From: Halichoerus grypus
Lineage: Eukaryota > Chordata > Mammalia > Carnivora > Phocidae
DNA: 64,000 nucleotides
Direction: 5' to 3'
Assembly (NCBI RefSeq): GCF_964656455.1
Contig: NC_135717.1
Location: forward strand, 152,633,793 to 152,697,792
The position numbers and the translations under genes are program-made. Of the stretch, positions 10,744 to 22,220 are shown piece by piece. Positions within the stretch are counted from its first letter, which is position 1, and the number at the start of each line of letters is the position of its first letter. The notes below the pieces were generated by a model. The model worked only from the letters and a program-made list of their open reading frames with translations. It was not told the DNA's origin and ran no database searches.

Positions 10744-10939
10744 GGGGATGCCTGTGTGGCTCAGTTGGTTAAGCGTCTGCCTTCAGCTCAGGTCACGGTC
10801 CCAGGGTCCTGGGATCAAGTCCTGCATCGGGCTCCTTGCTCAGCGGGGAGCCTGCTTCTACCTCTGCCTGCCGCTCCCCCTGCTTGTGCTCACACACTCT
10901 CTCTCTGACAAATAAATAAAAAAAAAAAATCTTAAAAAA
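10744..10939 (+). mobile_element. SINEC, sense
   Basis: Head GGATGCCTGTGTGGCTCAG (diverged), box B region GGGATCAAGTCCT, CT tract, AAATAAATAAAAAA tail. TSD of about AAATATATGTTATTCTGG / AAATATGTTATTCTGG. Confidence 0.93.
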
Positions 10940-11099
10940 TATGTTATTCTGGTCATTATTGGTAGACTTCAGTTTTCTTTGGAAGGAAGAATTTGGTACT
11001 TAGGGTAGTGGGATAAATACTATAGGCGCTGGAGGTCCATAGCCTGTCAGTATTTTGTACTGAGAGTGAGAATTAATCTTCACTTGCCCACTCCTGTGT

Positions 11100-11345
11100 T
11101 TGAGCAATCTTTCTTTAGTCCCCTTCTATGTGTATCAAATTAGGCAAGGCAGTGTGGATGGAGCAGTGATTAAGACAGAAACATTCACAGCCTAAGGAAG
11201 GTGTCAAATATTTAAACAGTAATTACTATATAAAATGAGGGCACGTTGGAAGCACTAAAGTAGAAGTGACCAGCTGCTGGGGTGGGAGGGAGAGGGAGTA
11301 AGGGCCGCTTCATGGAGGAAGCAGGTATTTGAATTGGCTCTTAAA
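11100..11345 (-). repeat. L2-like fragment, antisense
   Basis: 'ggcaaggcagtgtggatggagcag...ggccgcttcatggaggaagcaggtatttgaattggctcttaaagaatgag' resembles the antisense L2 3' region ('cttcctggaggaggtg.catttgagctg..ccttgaagg'). Confidence 0.45.
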
Positions 11346-11950
11346 GAATGAGTTCCTTTATTGGGAGTTTGATCTGCTCTGAAACATTCACATTTATATT
11401 TCTGTAATCTGTGTAGGTAACTTTGGCTGGTAGTAACTGATTATATGTTAGAAAAAATGGGGAGAAAAACCCAAACAAACAGATCAAAATCCTGATCAAG
11501 TCTCTTGTATAGAATGAGCACTTAGCACCCATATTTACTATTCATTTATCACTTTGTCAAATTTTGACAAGTAAATAATTACATAAGATAACCTTTGGAT
11601 ACTGGTCAGTCATCATCAACAAATAGTTTATTGTGAGACAGAAAGTTCTTGATACCATCCTTCTAGGCCCAATGGGCTTTGCATAATTTTTTGTTAGGTA
11701 TAGACCCTTAAAAGAGTTTGTAGAGGCAGGGGTAAGATGCATGAAATACCAGAAAATGGAATCAGTGTGAGGAGGGGGCACATCCACACACTGCAGAGGA
11801 GGCACAAACATGGATGTAGGTTTGGATTTGGGAGTTGATTTTTGAAAGTTTTCTCTGATAGAAAGAATTGGGGTTGTACAAAAAGGATATAAAATGCAAA
11901 GTAATTGTCCCTTTTCCCCAAACCTTTGATTATCATGAAAATAAATATTT
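11346..11950. other. no recognised feature
   Basis: A 142-codon open frame on the minus strand (11985-11557) lies here. It shows no domain or motif that I recognise, and AT-rich composition makes chance the better explanation. Confidence 0.4.
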
Positions 11951-12660
11951 CTTTCTAGCCATTTTATGTGGACAAAGAAGCACACACAGATATATCCTTT
12001 TTTATGTAAGTGAACTCATTAAATATATGCATTTTTCTGTAACTATCTTATGTAGGACAGCTTTTCATATTACTACATGGTTCTACTTATTATTATTATT
12101 TTAACCAATGGCAAAGTCATCCACTATACTGCTTTCCATGATTCTTACTGAACAATTTTTAATGTTTTTTTTTTTCTTTGCTATTTATTGCACACTCTGC
12201 TTCAGGGAACATCCTTGTAGCCACCCACAGACTTCTTGTAGGGGGATTTTTTGGTAGGGTACTTGCAATGGAGTTCCTAGATCAAAGAGTGCATGTATTT
12301 AGAAGTTTGATAGATATTGGTGAATTGTCCTCAAGAAAGGCTGTACTTATTTTCATTCTGTCCATGGTGTATGTGAATTTCTTTTTCCTAAATATTTTTC
12401 TTTTTTTTTAAAGATTTTATTTACTTATTTGATAGAGAGACAGCAAGAGAGGGAACACAAGCAGGGGGAGGGGGAGAGGGAGAAGCAGGCTTCCCACTGA
12501 GCAGAGAATCTGATTCGGGGCTCTATCCCAGAACCCCGGAATCATGACCTGAGTCGAAGGCAGCTGCTTAAGGACTGAGCCACCCAGGCACCCCAATATT
12601 TTTCTTTTTAAAGAGGATCCTGGACTTTGGGTCAGAGAAGAGCAAATAGGAGAGAGCCTA
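11951..12660 (-). mobile_element. decayed antisense L1 3'UTR, interrupted by a SINEC
   Basis: Text such as 'tgtaggacagcttttcatattactacatggttctac', 'tgaacaatttttaatg', 'ggagttcctagatcaaagagtgcatgtatttagaagtttgatag' and 'ttggtgaattgtcctcaag' is the complement of L1M-type 3' sequence. The boundary on the right is uncertain. Confidence 0.55.
12401..12594 (-). mobile_element. SINEC, antisense
   Basis: T tract, AAAGATTTTATTTACTTATTTGATAG, terminal GAGCCACCCAGGCACCCC. TSD AATATTTTTCTTTTT on both sides. Confidence 0.94.
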
Positions 12661-12669
12661 CTAAAAATA

Positions 12670-13385
12670 AGTGGTGGCCAAGAGAAATGAAAACATTCAC
12701 ACAATGATTTGTATGTAGCAGCATTATTCATAACAGCCAAGAAGTGGAAACAACCCAAATGTTCAGCAACTGTTGGTTATCTAACCAAAATGTGCTATAT
12801 ACATAGAATATTATTCAGCAATAAAAGGAATAAGGTACTAATATATGCTATAATGTGGATGAACCTCGAAAGCAATATGCTAAGTGAAGGAACCAGTCGC
12901 AAACACCATACATATTTATTTTTTAAGATTTTATTTATTTGAGAGAGAGAGAGCGTGCGAGAGCATGAGCAGGGGGGAGGGGCAGAAGGAGAAGCAGACT
13001 CCCCGCTGAGCAGGGAACCTGACCTGGGCTGGATCCGAGGACCCCGGGATCATGACCTGAGCCCAAGGCAGACGCTTAACCAACTGAGCCACGAGGTGCC
13101 CCGCACATACATATTTATATAAAATGTCCAGAACAGACAAATCGATAGAGGCAGAGAGTGTATTAGTAGTTGCTTAGGGTGGGGACGTGGGGGTAGGGGA
13201 GATTTGGGAAGTGACTGCTAATAGGTACAGGGTTTCTTTTTGGGGGTGATGAAAATATTCTGTATAATTATATTGTCCTGATGGCTGCACGACTCTGTGA
13301 GTATACCAAAAACCACTGAATTGCCTATTTTAGATGGGTGAATTTTATGGTATGTGAATTAATTTATCAGTAAAGCTGTTGAAAA
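12670..13385 (+). mobile_element. L1M 3'UTR, sense, interrupted by a SINEC
   Basis: Typical L1M 3' text: 'cataacagccaagaagtggaaacaacccaaatg', 'aatattattcagcaataaaaggaa', 'gtggatgaacctcgaaag', and after the SINEC 'agtagttgcttagggtggggac', 'tttctttttgggggtgatgaaaata', 'gggtgaattttatggtatgtgaatta'. Confidence 0.85.
12920..13102 (-). mobile_element. SINEC, antisense
   Basis: AAGATTTTATTTATTTGAGAGAG start and GAGCCACGAGGTGCCCC end. TSD of about CATACATATTTAT on both sides, splitting the L1M 3'UTR. Confidence 0.94.
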
Positions 13386-14411
13386 TTGAATGGTGGCAGA
13401 ATTCATGGAATGGGCTGGAAAGGATGATGATGTGGCTATTATCATGGGCTTATGGGACAGGCAGGAAGACAGTGTTATAGCAATGTGGCAGGGAATTTGG
13501 ACGGGGAAGGTATTTCTCTGGACGATGCTGAGCTATGTTCAGGTGGCTGATGCTGCAGAGGTGGATGGTGGGGTTTCTCTGCTAGCAGGATGGAGACAAG
13601 GACTGGTTAATGCCATGCCCTAGTTAGGGCGAGAATGGGGATTAGTACACTGAATTACTGACTCCTTGTCCTTGTTGGGGACTTCTAATACACAGAAGAT
13701 ACTGTTCTCCGGGAAGGCAGTAATAGTTTCCTTTGCTGACCTAGAAATGCTGGCTGTGCCTCAGCATTTGGAAAAGGAAGGTCAGAGAGAGGAAGCTGAG
13801 CTCAGCTGCTGAGTCAGGGAGAAGGGGAGGAAGGCCTAGGGTCACAAAGGACAGTGAGGCCCTCCTTTGTGAGTAAGAGCAACTAGTCCATTTTAAATTC
13901 AGCAATTAAGCTTTTTCTACATAGTAGAAGTGACTGTTCTTTTGGAATGTGTTTGCTAGCAAAGATCATGATAAGAATGTTTAAAAGGAAGTTATGATTT
14001 TAAATGGCCCCTGAGTTGTGCTGATTGATAAAAATTAGCTTAAGGGAAAGAGGCTTAAACTTACAGTAAACACTGACAGTTAAAGGCAAATTGACATACT
14101 TTTCTGTGAAAGCCCAGTTTTCCTTGTAATGTGGCTTTTTTAACACGCTCTTTACTTCTCTTAGTTCCCCATCATTGTGGCTCTGTAGCACAGATTAGAT
14201 TAAACTAACATCCAAAACCTTTTTAATTACTCTCAGGTCTGAAGTTAGCCTCAGAAAGGCCTGAGGTAGGTCTCCATGGTTCCATTTTGGAGGTTAATCT
14301 TTTCAGGTGCCTACTACTGGTTTACCAACACTTTGCTTTTAGAAGCCCAGGACAGCACATGCATGGGTCAGGATCGACTTAATGGCAAAATTATTTTGTA
14401 TCAGGCAAAAG
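13386..14411. other. no recognised feature
   Basis: Single-copy-looking sequence. Short open frames (for example plus strand 13390-13623) show no recognisable protein. Confidence 0.45.
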
Positions 14412-14803
14412 TGTGGGGTCTCTTGATCGGGCAGAGGCCAGTGGCACTGGTGGTAAGAGAATTCACCCAAGACAGAACAAAGGAGAGAGAGATTTACTGA
14501 ATATCCCACAAGGGAGCGGAGGGCAGGACCCCAAAGCAGAGATTGTCTGCCAGGAGGCAGTGGTGGGGGCTGTAGTTAAAGGGGGAAGGTGAGGAGGTAT
14601 GGGGACGTATGGAATTTTCCTTTTTTGGTACCCATGTCCCGATGTAAGCAGCCCATTGGTCAGCTAGGGCTTATGGATATTTTGAGGTGGGTTGCCTAAT
14701 GGACCTGTCTGTATTCAGCCAGGGGGTTGGGGGTCACTGGGGGCCCTTCTTCCTTACTCAGCTTTCCATTGTTCAAGCTGGTTGCCTAAAAGCGGCCTCT
14801 ACA
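14412..14803 (-). mobile_element. solo LTR of an ERV1 (gammaretrovirus-like), antisense
   Basis: Bounded by TG and CA (tgtggggtctc ... cctctaca), with a possible 5 bp target repeat AAAAG / AGAAG. On the minus strand it reads TATA-like TTTAACTAC, then a polyadenylation-like region near 14500 (AGTAAATCTC, related to AATAAATCTC). A conserved-looking U5 with TTGTTCTGTCTTGGGTGAA follows, then a GAGACCCCACA end. No internal retroviral genes flank it. Confidence 0.6.
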
Positions 14804-16217
14804 AGAAGTCTTTTTTTGTCACTCTATTTGATTCACTATGCAGAATATGCTTTATTCTCCAAAACTTCATTTAAGAATATATCATAAATATGAAACTATT
14901 AGCCTTTGTGCTTGATTAAGATATAAACAGGAATCTTACCCACTTTTCAACCTTTGTGAGAAATAACTATTCTTCTGATTTTATTTTGACTTGCCAAAGA
15001 AGCTTTAGCATTGAGAGAAACTTCTCTTGGTGATTCAGAGCATGAGGGAAGGAAGAGAGCGATTCTGGCACATGCACACTAGTTGAATAACTGGTAGATA
15101 TTTTTATATGTATTTCTATTCTTAGTCTATGGCCTGTAGTTAACTAGGGAGTAACTGAGCTTAGTGATATTTACCAGACTTGGAGATCTTAATTTGAATA
15201 TGTCAATATCTAGATCTCCAGGGGAACTTAAGTTAGGTTTAGCTGATTATTGAAAGGCAGACCCTCTTCTTAGGGAATTCCCTCTCATTCAGCAAACAAA
15301 GAATAAACTCTGAACAGATTAAATCGCAAGATAATTAAAATTGCTCTTTATTTCTGGCTGTTAGCTAAATCGTAGCCACTACACATTGCCATACAGAGTT
15401 TTTGCTTGGTTTTGGTTTCTTTTACTTTTTGGGTTGTTTCTCTTAAATACATTTTAAAGGTAATCAGTTATGGCGTGTATTAGAATTCCTCCTTGTGTTC
15501 TTGTGGTAGGATTCTGGAAGTTGTAATGAATTCACAGGAGAACTCAAGAATGTAAGAAATTAGATGCCAATCATATCTCAATTTAAAAAAACAAAACACA
15601 CACAAACAAAACAAAAAAAAGGATGTAAAAGAAAGGTTTCTACCATTTGCTGAGTTGGGGTATAAACTTTGATCCATTGCCAACCCCTTTAAAATTGTGA
15701 CTGTGACCTGTCATGACTTAACCTCAGAGCACAGCTGGTTGTCTTGGCCGGGGCACCAAAACATTTTAATCCTGCCTGAACAACTATTATCGTTCAGTGT
15801 AGACAAGTGAGTAAAAGTCTTACTTTGCTGGTTGGTGATACTGCACATGCTTAGATTTAGTGAAAGGTCAAAATTGCCACAAGCCAAGATACAGTCATGG
15901 ATGAGGACTTAAACTTTCTCAGTGTCTGATAAATGTTTCAATCCATGGAGAGCAAAAGTCTTTCTGTCATTTTCTTTTTTTAAACCACAGATGGAGGAAG
16001 CAAGGAGATAGAAATATTATTGTGAAACTTAGTTCTAACCAACTGTTACTGAAGTAGAATTGATTAAAACCATGGGAGGGAGTGATTGTGATCGTGTTGT
16101 TTTTGTAACTACGAAGGAAATGAGAATTGGATATAACCAAAGAGTTAATGGTGACTTAAGGAAAATTTAGAGAAGGGGTAGGTATTTTTCAGTGTCCAGA
16201 GTCTTGAAAAGAGGGCA
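14804..16217. other. no recognised feature
   Basis: About 1.4 kb of AT-rich sequence. An (A/C)-rich simple stretch, AAAACAAAACACACACAAAC-like, lies near 15588-15622. Otherwise nothing is recognised. Confidence 0.45.
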
Positions 16218-16314
16218 CTACAAAAAGAGAAAGGGAGAAAGAAAGAGAGAAAGGAAAGAAAGAAAGGAACGATCTGAGGGCAAAATCACAATTTTTTTTT
16301 TTTTTTTTTTTTTG
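16218..16314 (+). repeat. polypurine (GAAA/GGAA)n tract followed by a poly-T run
   Basis: A purine-only GAAAG/GGAAA stretch at about 16218-16268, then an uninterrupted run of more than 20 T ending at about 16313. Simple-sequence DNA. Confidence 0.85.
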
Positions 16315-16410
16315 GATGAAGAAGAAAAAGGGAGGGAACCACTTTAAGAACAAGGAAGTTTTTGTGAGCTTGGATATTAAGAGAACATGTACCCAAAGAC
16401 AAACACATGC

Positions 16411-16425
16411 TCAAGGACAAATTCA
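16411..16425. repeat. target-site duplication of the tRNA-His half, copy 1
   Basis: TCAAGGACAAATTCA, identical to 16460-16474. Confidence 0.9.
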
Positions 16426-16459
16426 CAATGCAGAGTACTAACCACTATACGATCACGGC
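16426..16459 (-). pseudogene. tailless retrocopy of the 5' half of tRNA-His (GTG)
   Basis: Reading down the minus strand from 16459, the sequence is GCCGTGATCGTATAGTGG, then TTAGTACTCTGCATTG(TG). This matches the first 34-36 nucleotides of mammalian tRNA-His, with one difference (G to A at position 31, in a CpG). It stops inside the anticodon loop and no 3' half or A tail follows. A perfect 15 bp duplication, TCAAGGACAAATTCA, lies at 16411-16425 and 16460-16474. The last two bases (TG) are shared with the target. This is the signature of a retroposed tRNA half ('tailless retropseudogene'). It lacks box B and cannot be a working tRNA gene. Confidence 0.9.
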
Positions 16460-16474
16460 TCAAGGACAAATTCA
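16460..16474. repeat. target-site duplication of the tRNA-His half, copy 2
   Basis: TCAAGGACAAATTCA, identical to 16411-16425. Together they bound the 34 bp insertion exactly. Confidence 0.9.
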
Positions 16475-16789
16475 GAAGAGTGGAGTAAAACTAGTAAGAA
16501 AATGTCTGCAATGCTCAAGTTCAGACTGAACTGAGACTGGAGAGAATGCTAAAGACAACAGAAAAGGTCTCTTGAAAAGCTATGTTCAAAAGAAGAAGAA
16601 CAAGTAAAGGCTAAGCTCATTGCTTGGGGCAGATGGAATAATGTTAACATGACGAAAAGCAGACCTACTCAACTATTTGGCTTCTCTCTTTCTGTATCAA
16701 AGAGAGTGATCTTCAAACTGGAATGTGTAACATAAACATGGTTCAGAATAAATTGAAGCACACAAGATTGGGGATGATAATGACAGTTA

Positions 16790-17020
16790 CAACTACAGTT
16801 TGTTGAGTTTCTACTCAGGACTGAGTACTAGGAAGGAGAACTTAGTATTTGTTTTCCTAGTGCTTATGGCAGCTGTGCGCGGTAGGGATTGTTATCAACC
16901 CTATTTTATAGGCAAGAACACTGAGGCTCAGAAAGATTTAATAACAAGCCTGAAGCTACCCAGCCATGAAGTGATTAGCTTGGACTCAGCTCCATGCCCG
17001 ACTAGCTTCAGAGTTTGGCT
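16790..17020 (-). repeat. MIR SINE, antisense
   Basis: 'tgttgagtttctactcaggactgagtac', 'caaccctattttataggcaagaacactgaggctcagaaag', 'gaagctacccagccatgaagtgattagcttggactcagctcc': near full-length antisense MIR. Confidence 0.85.
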
Positions 17021-17386
17021 CTTTTGACCGGACACCCTGACTCCCATGTCTATTGGCACCTAACTGTTTTCAACAGGATTGTGTCTCCAGCTTAATTTAT
17101 ATTGTAAGACACATAAAGAAACAAACAAAACCCCGTAGATGTTAGTGAAGAGCCATAGTGTGTAATCGCAGGGAAAACAAGGAAAATGGAATATCAAAAT
17201 GATAAAAAACAGACAAAGACTGTTTTGATTTCTTTTTTAAAGTTTCACTTTGGGCTATCTAGGACAAATTGCTTGATATTGATCCTTGAGATTGTGCTAT
17301 GTAAGCAAACAGTTGTAAATGAAAATAAGGATCCTCAGGAGGTGGCATGCCAAATTAGACTCTTCCCTTCCTTTCTTCCTTGTTAT

Positions 17387-17580
17387 TTTTTTTTTTAAGA
17401 TTTATTTATTTATTTGAGAGAGAGAGCAAGCACGGGGGAGGGGTAGAGGGAGAGAGAGAATCTCAAGCAGACTCCGCACTGCACGCGGAGCCCCATGTGG
17501 GGCTCAATTTCACAACTCTGAGATCATGACCTGAGCCAAAATCAAGAGTCCGACACCCAGCTGAGCCACCCAGGCGCCCC
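17387..17580 (-). mobile_element. SINEC, antisense (older subtype)
   Basis: TTAAGATTTATTTATTTATTTGAGAG start, the older-type 'gagccaaaatcaagagtc' box B neighbourhood, GAGCCACCCAGGCGCCCC end. TSD TCTTCCTTGTTATTT on both sides. Confidence 0.94.
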
Positions 17581-19400
17581 TCTTCCTTGTTATTTAACTG
17601 GTAACCCTATCATTTGATAGAGGATTCCATATAGTTTGTAAACAAGTTGAATTAATCTAGGCTCAGTTGGGTAGATTCATATTTAATTGAACTACTTTAT
17701 GCAGATTACTGACTTTAGATAGACAGGCTTTATTGAAATCAAAATACCATGTTTATGGCACTCCCCCCTATCTATCCATATAGCAACTCTATCAAAAAAG
17801 GAAATAAAGTTTTTTGGCCTGAGTTGTTTGTGGTAAACCCCTGGCGGTTCCTGTTATTTATTGCCTTCTAAGTGATTATGAATTATCTGTGTCAGCATTC
17901 CTCAAGCTGTTTTCTGAAGAACTCTAAAGATGCTGGAAATGTTGACAGGTGTCATCTGCTGAGAGCACAGGTGAGAAATGCTGATCTGTGTAATAATTTG
18001 TTGTTAAATTTTGCTAGGGGTAGACATTAAATTCATTGATTTATGATTTAGGGAATCAGACTCATCCATCCCTTTCAAAATATGGATTGTTTGCTTTCTC
18101 TTTTAATTTTTCAGAGTATTCCACATCTTTATACATATCTGTCAGTTAATTCAGCATCCTAAATAGAATTCATCTTGGCTTGGTAACATGAACTTCTTTA
18201 AAGGAGTTAAGCATATTCTTTCTTGTTTTGGGCTTTAATCTCTATACTTGACTTCGTGGGATTTGAGGAGGAATTAGACATAGTATGTATAGTGTCCAAT
18301 AGCTTAAGGTAGGAGCAGTAATTTGAAGTTACATATAGAGAGTTTTCACATCAGTATAATGAAGTGCTTTCCAGTAATTTGAAATGTTCAAGCAGAGATT
18401 GTATTATATCTGTTAGAGATATAAAAAGGAAATTCATACACTGGATGGATGTTAGAGAAGATGACCTTCTACCTCTAAGAGTCTATGATTACAAGACATT
18501 TCTGTTTCACACATAGTCAAAAATAGGATAGCTCTTGGGTACTGTCAAAATCTTGGAAGTCAAAGACTATTTTGTTATGGTACCATTATTATCTAAGAAA
18601 AGCATGTGCAGTCTCCTTTTTTGAAGAGTAGTTGCTGCCTTGGCTATTCAAAGGGGATGGGTGGTTGGACAGTGAATCTATTTTATGGACCCTCCAGTTT
18701 ATTCCAGTGAAATGATTGGTTATCACCACTACCTGCTCTTCCAATAGCACTATTTTAAGTAGTTTTTATTGATCTTCAAGGAAATTTTGGTTAGGAAACT
18801 GTATATAACCTGATTGTGCTGACATTAAAACTCTGCAGAAGTTTGAAATAAAATGAAATTAATCTTGCCCTATAGGTAGATTGGAAGCAATGCTTGTGAA
18901 ATTTTTGCCAGGATGAAGAGCTGCAGTGTTCAAAATAAGCAGTGGTTCTTTGAAAATAGCTCATTTCCCCACAGTAATGAATAAATTAGTGATGGGATTA
19001 ACAGGATTGTATTTTATTGTTGAAACAAAACATTGTCAGAAGTTACAGCTGGTATTCAGGACTAGACTGAGTGAATTTAGTGGCAACATCAGCATTTTAA
19101 GAATATAACAGCCCCCCCCCCAAACAGACAAACAAAAAAATCCTTCTTTTCTTGATCAAGTGCATTTAAATATTTTCCACCCCCAACCCCAAAAAGAATG
19201 TAACAGGGAATAGTTTTATGATGTTTAGTACACACTTGGTGCTTAACAATATGAAATAAACAAGGGACGGATAAAGTATGATGTTGAATAAATTGCACAA
19301 AGAATAATGTTAGGGTAACCATTATATGGTCTTGCCTGACTGTAAAAATTATGGGACACTGATTATGATAGAATTGACAGTTACGAAATCTTTTATACGA
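17581..19400. other. no recognised feature
   Basis: About 1.8 kb of AT-rich, apparently single-copy DNA. It has a C9-10 run near 19110 and no convincing coding frame. Confidence 0.45.
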
Positions 19401-19404
19401 TTTT

Positions 19405-19695
19405 GTCACCTTTGCCTCCCTGTCCCAAAGTACTTCATAGCAGTGATCATACGAGTGTTATAAGAGTGTGTTCATGTGTCTCTTTCCTAGTAGATTATAA
19501 GTGCATTGGGTGCCATTATAGGCTATGTCTTTGTCATCATTGTATTGTACTTAGATCCCACTGCTGTACGTAGCCACTAGGATGATGATCACAAAGCTCC
19601 AGATGGTCCCCTCTCCCACATCTCCTCAACTCTGCAGTCTTCTTAGCCAAGTTCTGTGGCTGTAACAACTGTTGAATGAACAAAGGGAGGAAGAG
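19405..19695 (+). repeat. L2 LINE 3' end, sense
   Basis: 'cttcatagcagtgatcatacgag', 'cctagtagattataagtgcattgggtgccattat', 'tctttgtcatcattgtattgtacttagatccca' and terminal 'gttgaatgaacaaag' follow the L2 3' end order, with an extra block near 19570-19660. Confidence 0.6.
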
Positions 19696-20021
19696 ATGAA
19701 CAAGCACACCAGTTTTGTTACGTACCAGCGGACCCTTCTGGAAATAGGACTAACCAGTACAGGCATTGGTATCCTACCATGTATGTGGCAAATGTGGCAT
19801 GCAGGCATGTTTCCCGGGACTTATGATATGGCTGCAGTCTTGCTTCCCTTTCTGGCTACTTTTGAAGCCTTTCCTGTGATTCTCCCCATTCTAAGATGCA
19901 ACAGCTGGTGGGTGGTCTCCCTTTCTCTCTTTCTTTCTTTCTTCTCCGTATTTTTGGAATACCTCACACATGCCAAGCATATAATATATATATTATATAT
20001 CTAATCACATATAAAGCTCTC

Positions 20022-20047
20022 CGTAAAAAACAACAACAACAACAAAA
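20022..20047 (+). repeat. (CAA)n short tandem repeat
   Basis: AACAACAACAACAACAAAA, next to an AT dinucleotide-rich stretch at 19979-20000. Confidence 0.85.
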
Positions 20048-20520
20048 TTTTACTGGTATAAAAACAAAGACACATGCTCACATAGAAATAAAAAGAAAGT
20101 GCCAGGTTTCAACCCAATTGTCCCTGGTTCTAAATCTCATATTCCTTCTGTTATGTTATGCAGCCTCCCTCAATTGTGCCCCATCTTTGCCCTTTCATTT
20201 CTCTCTGACATCCCTGTCCTCCCTCATCTGCTGTTCCCTCACCCAAAACACAGACTGAGGTAGATCCTTGGCATGCCACTTTTCAAAGGATACTGAAACT
20301 GTGCTCATCCTATATGATATCCCCAGTGTTCAGCCCTGTTTAACTCTTTGGTCGACACTAGGCCATTTCCCACTTCATTTATCAGACCTTACTTAGTCTT
20401 TGTGTCTCCTGTTACTTTCCAGAACAGGTCTGAACACTGTGGAAGAATTCATTTTTCTACCAGGCCAACTGTGCCATTCTCCTCCAATATATTCTATGGT
20501 AACTCTCCCTGTTTTCTTCT
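20048..20520. other. no recognised feature
   Basis: Pyrimidine-rich unassigned sequence, possibly an L2 or LTR relic, with no motif firm enough to name. Confidence 0.35.
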
Positions 20521-20521
20521 A

Positions 20522-20700
20522 GAGAGGCAGCATTGAGGGGTGGTTGAGAGCATGGGCTCTAGAGTCAGAATGCCAGGGTTCAAATGCTGAATTTTGCTTC
20601 TTCCTGTCTGTGCGACCTTGGATAAGTTACCCCGGTGTCTCATCTTCCTCACCTGAAAAAGGAAGATGAAAGAGTATCGTCACAGGATTGTTGATTGTGG
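20522..20700 (+). repeat. MIR SINE, sense
   Basis: 'gggtggttgagagcatgggctctagagtcagaatgccagggttcaaatgctg', 'ctgtctgtgcgaccttggataagttac', 'tgtctcatcttcctcacctgaaaa', 'acaggattgttg': well-preserved MIR 5' half and core. Confidence 0.9.
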
Positions 20701-20849
20701 ATTTAATCCACAAAAAAGCCCTTAAAGTTAAAAACCCAGAGTCAAATCCTCAGTAAATGTCAAGTGTTATTTTGAATAAAAGCCAAGAGCCTCACTCATA
20801 GTTTAAGGCTCACTCCTGAACTGCTTTGGTTTTCCTGATCTTTTGATTT

Positions 20850-21041
20850 CTTTTTCTTTTTTTTAAGATTATTTATTTGAGAAAGAGAGCGAGCACACTA
20901 GCAGGGGGAGGAGCAGAGGGAGAGGGACAAGCAGACTTCCCACTGAGCAAGGACCCCGATGTGGGGCCCGATCCCAGGATCCTGAGATCATTACCTGAGT
21001 AGAAGTCAGATGTTTAACCAACTGAGCCACCCAGGTGCCCC
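20850..21041 (-). mobile_element. SINEC, antisense
   Basis: TTAAGATTATTTATTTGAGAAAG start, GAGCCACCCAGGTGCCCC end. Imperfect TSD TGATCTTTTGATTTCTTTT / TGAACTTTTGATTTCTATT. Confidence 0.93.
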
Positions 21042-21241
21042 TGAACTTTTGATTTCTATTCATTCCTTCTTCCCCTCTGGCCTCCTATGTCCTGCCAATT
21101 CCTCCCGTCCATGTCAGTCTGTGACACAGGCTTTGTCCACTCCTGAGCCTGGACCTCATCTTCCACCTGCATCCTACTGTCTGGACTGGGTTGATCTTCC
21201 CTGTCCACTTCTGTCAGCTGGTCTCTCTTACAGAGCTTTTT

Positions 21242-21430
21242 CTTTTTTTTTTTTTTAAAGATTTCATTTATTTATTTGAGAGAGAGAGCACATGAGAGGG
21301 GGGAGGGTCAGAGGGAGAAGCAGACTCCCTGCCGAGCAGGGAGCCCGATGCGGGACTTGATCCCGGGACTCCAGGATCATGACCTGAGCCGAAGGCAGTC
21401 GCTCAACCAACTGAGCCACCCAGGCGCCCC
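21242..21430 (-). mobile_element. SINEC, antisense
   Basis: T tract, AAAGATTTCATTTATTTATTTGAG, GA tract, GAGCCACCCAGGCGCCCC end. TSD CTTACAGAGCTTT on both sides. Confidence 0.95.
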
Positions 21431-22220
21431 TCCCTTACAGAGCTTTAAGAGCCTTCGAAAGTGCCTTTCTCTTCGTGAAACCTCTCTTACTACAAGGGAG
21501 AGAAGTGACTAATCCCCCAGCTTGTACCTTTTCTGAACCTTTTCTGAACATGTCACTTCACCTCACCAAAACACAGTACCACTGTGAAGTGTGTTTGTGA
21601 AAAGAAAATCATTTGATTTCACTCTTTGCCCTGTACCTGAATATGTGCTTGGAAGGTCAACATTCCTTTAGGAAAGGGTACTTGTTTCTGTTTGTGTCTG
21701 TTCTGAGTCCACAGCTCATAGAGAATAGGGTCTCTGACTTCACAGGCCCCTCTCCCAGTGGCACCTCCATCTGTGATTAGTAAATTCCTGATTCAGAGAA
21801 GAGGTCATTTAAAATCAATTATCCACCAAAAACCTAACCCCTAACACGCATACTGAAAATGGATGTTCAGTGCTTTACTCAGATCCGACATTTGAAAGGT
21901 CATCTAAAGCTTTCTCATCTTGCATCAGGGATATTTTAATTTCTGTTAACTAAAGATTTTTTTCCTCAGGGTAGATGTAGAAAATACCAATGCTTCTTCC
22001 CAGCCACCCCCTCTTCTTTTGAAAGCTTTCATATTTATCCCTGTGTATTGTTTGACCATACCTATACTTCAAGCCCTGTGTTGGAGGGATGACTTTCATA
22101 GTCACATGGTAGGAACTGTTTTGGATCCTAAAGAAAAAAATGCTACTGAATAGTGCATAGTCTTCTCCTTTGGAGAGATGACAAAAATTATAGTGTTTTT
22201 GCCTGTCATTTAAAAAATAA
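21431..22220. other. no recognised feature
   Basis: Unassigned sequence between two SINEC copies. It includes a local tandem echo 'ccttttctgaa' near 21526-21548. Confidence 0.45.

Noticed and set aside
11557..11985. 142-codon open frame on the minus strand
   Set aside because: AT-rich, overlapped by other frames, no domain, partly inside L1-like sequence.
16291..16313. Poly-T run considered as a pol III terminator or retrogene tail
   Set aside because: No pol III gene precedes it and no target repeat or cDNA adjoins it; likely simple sequence.
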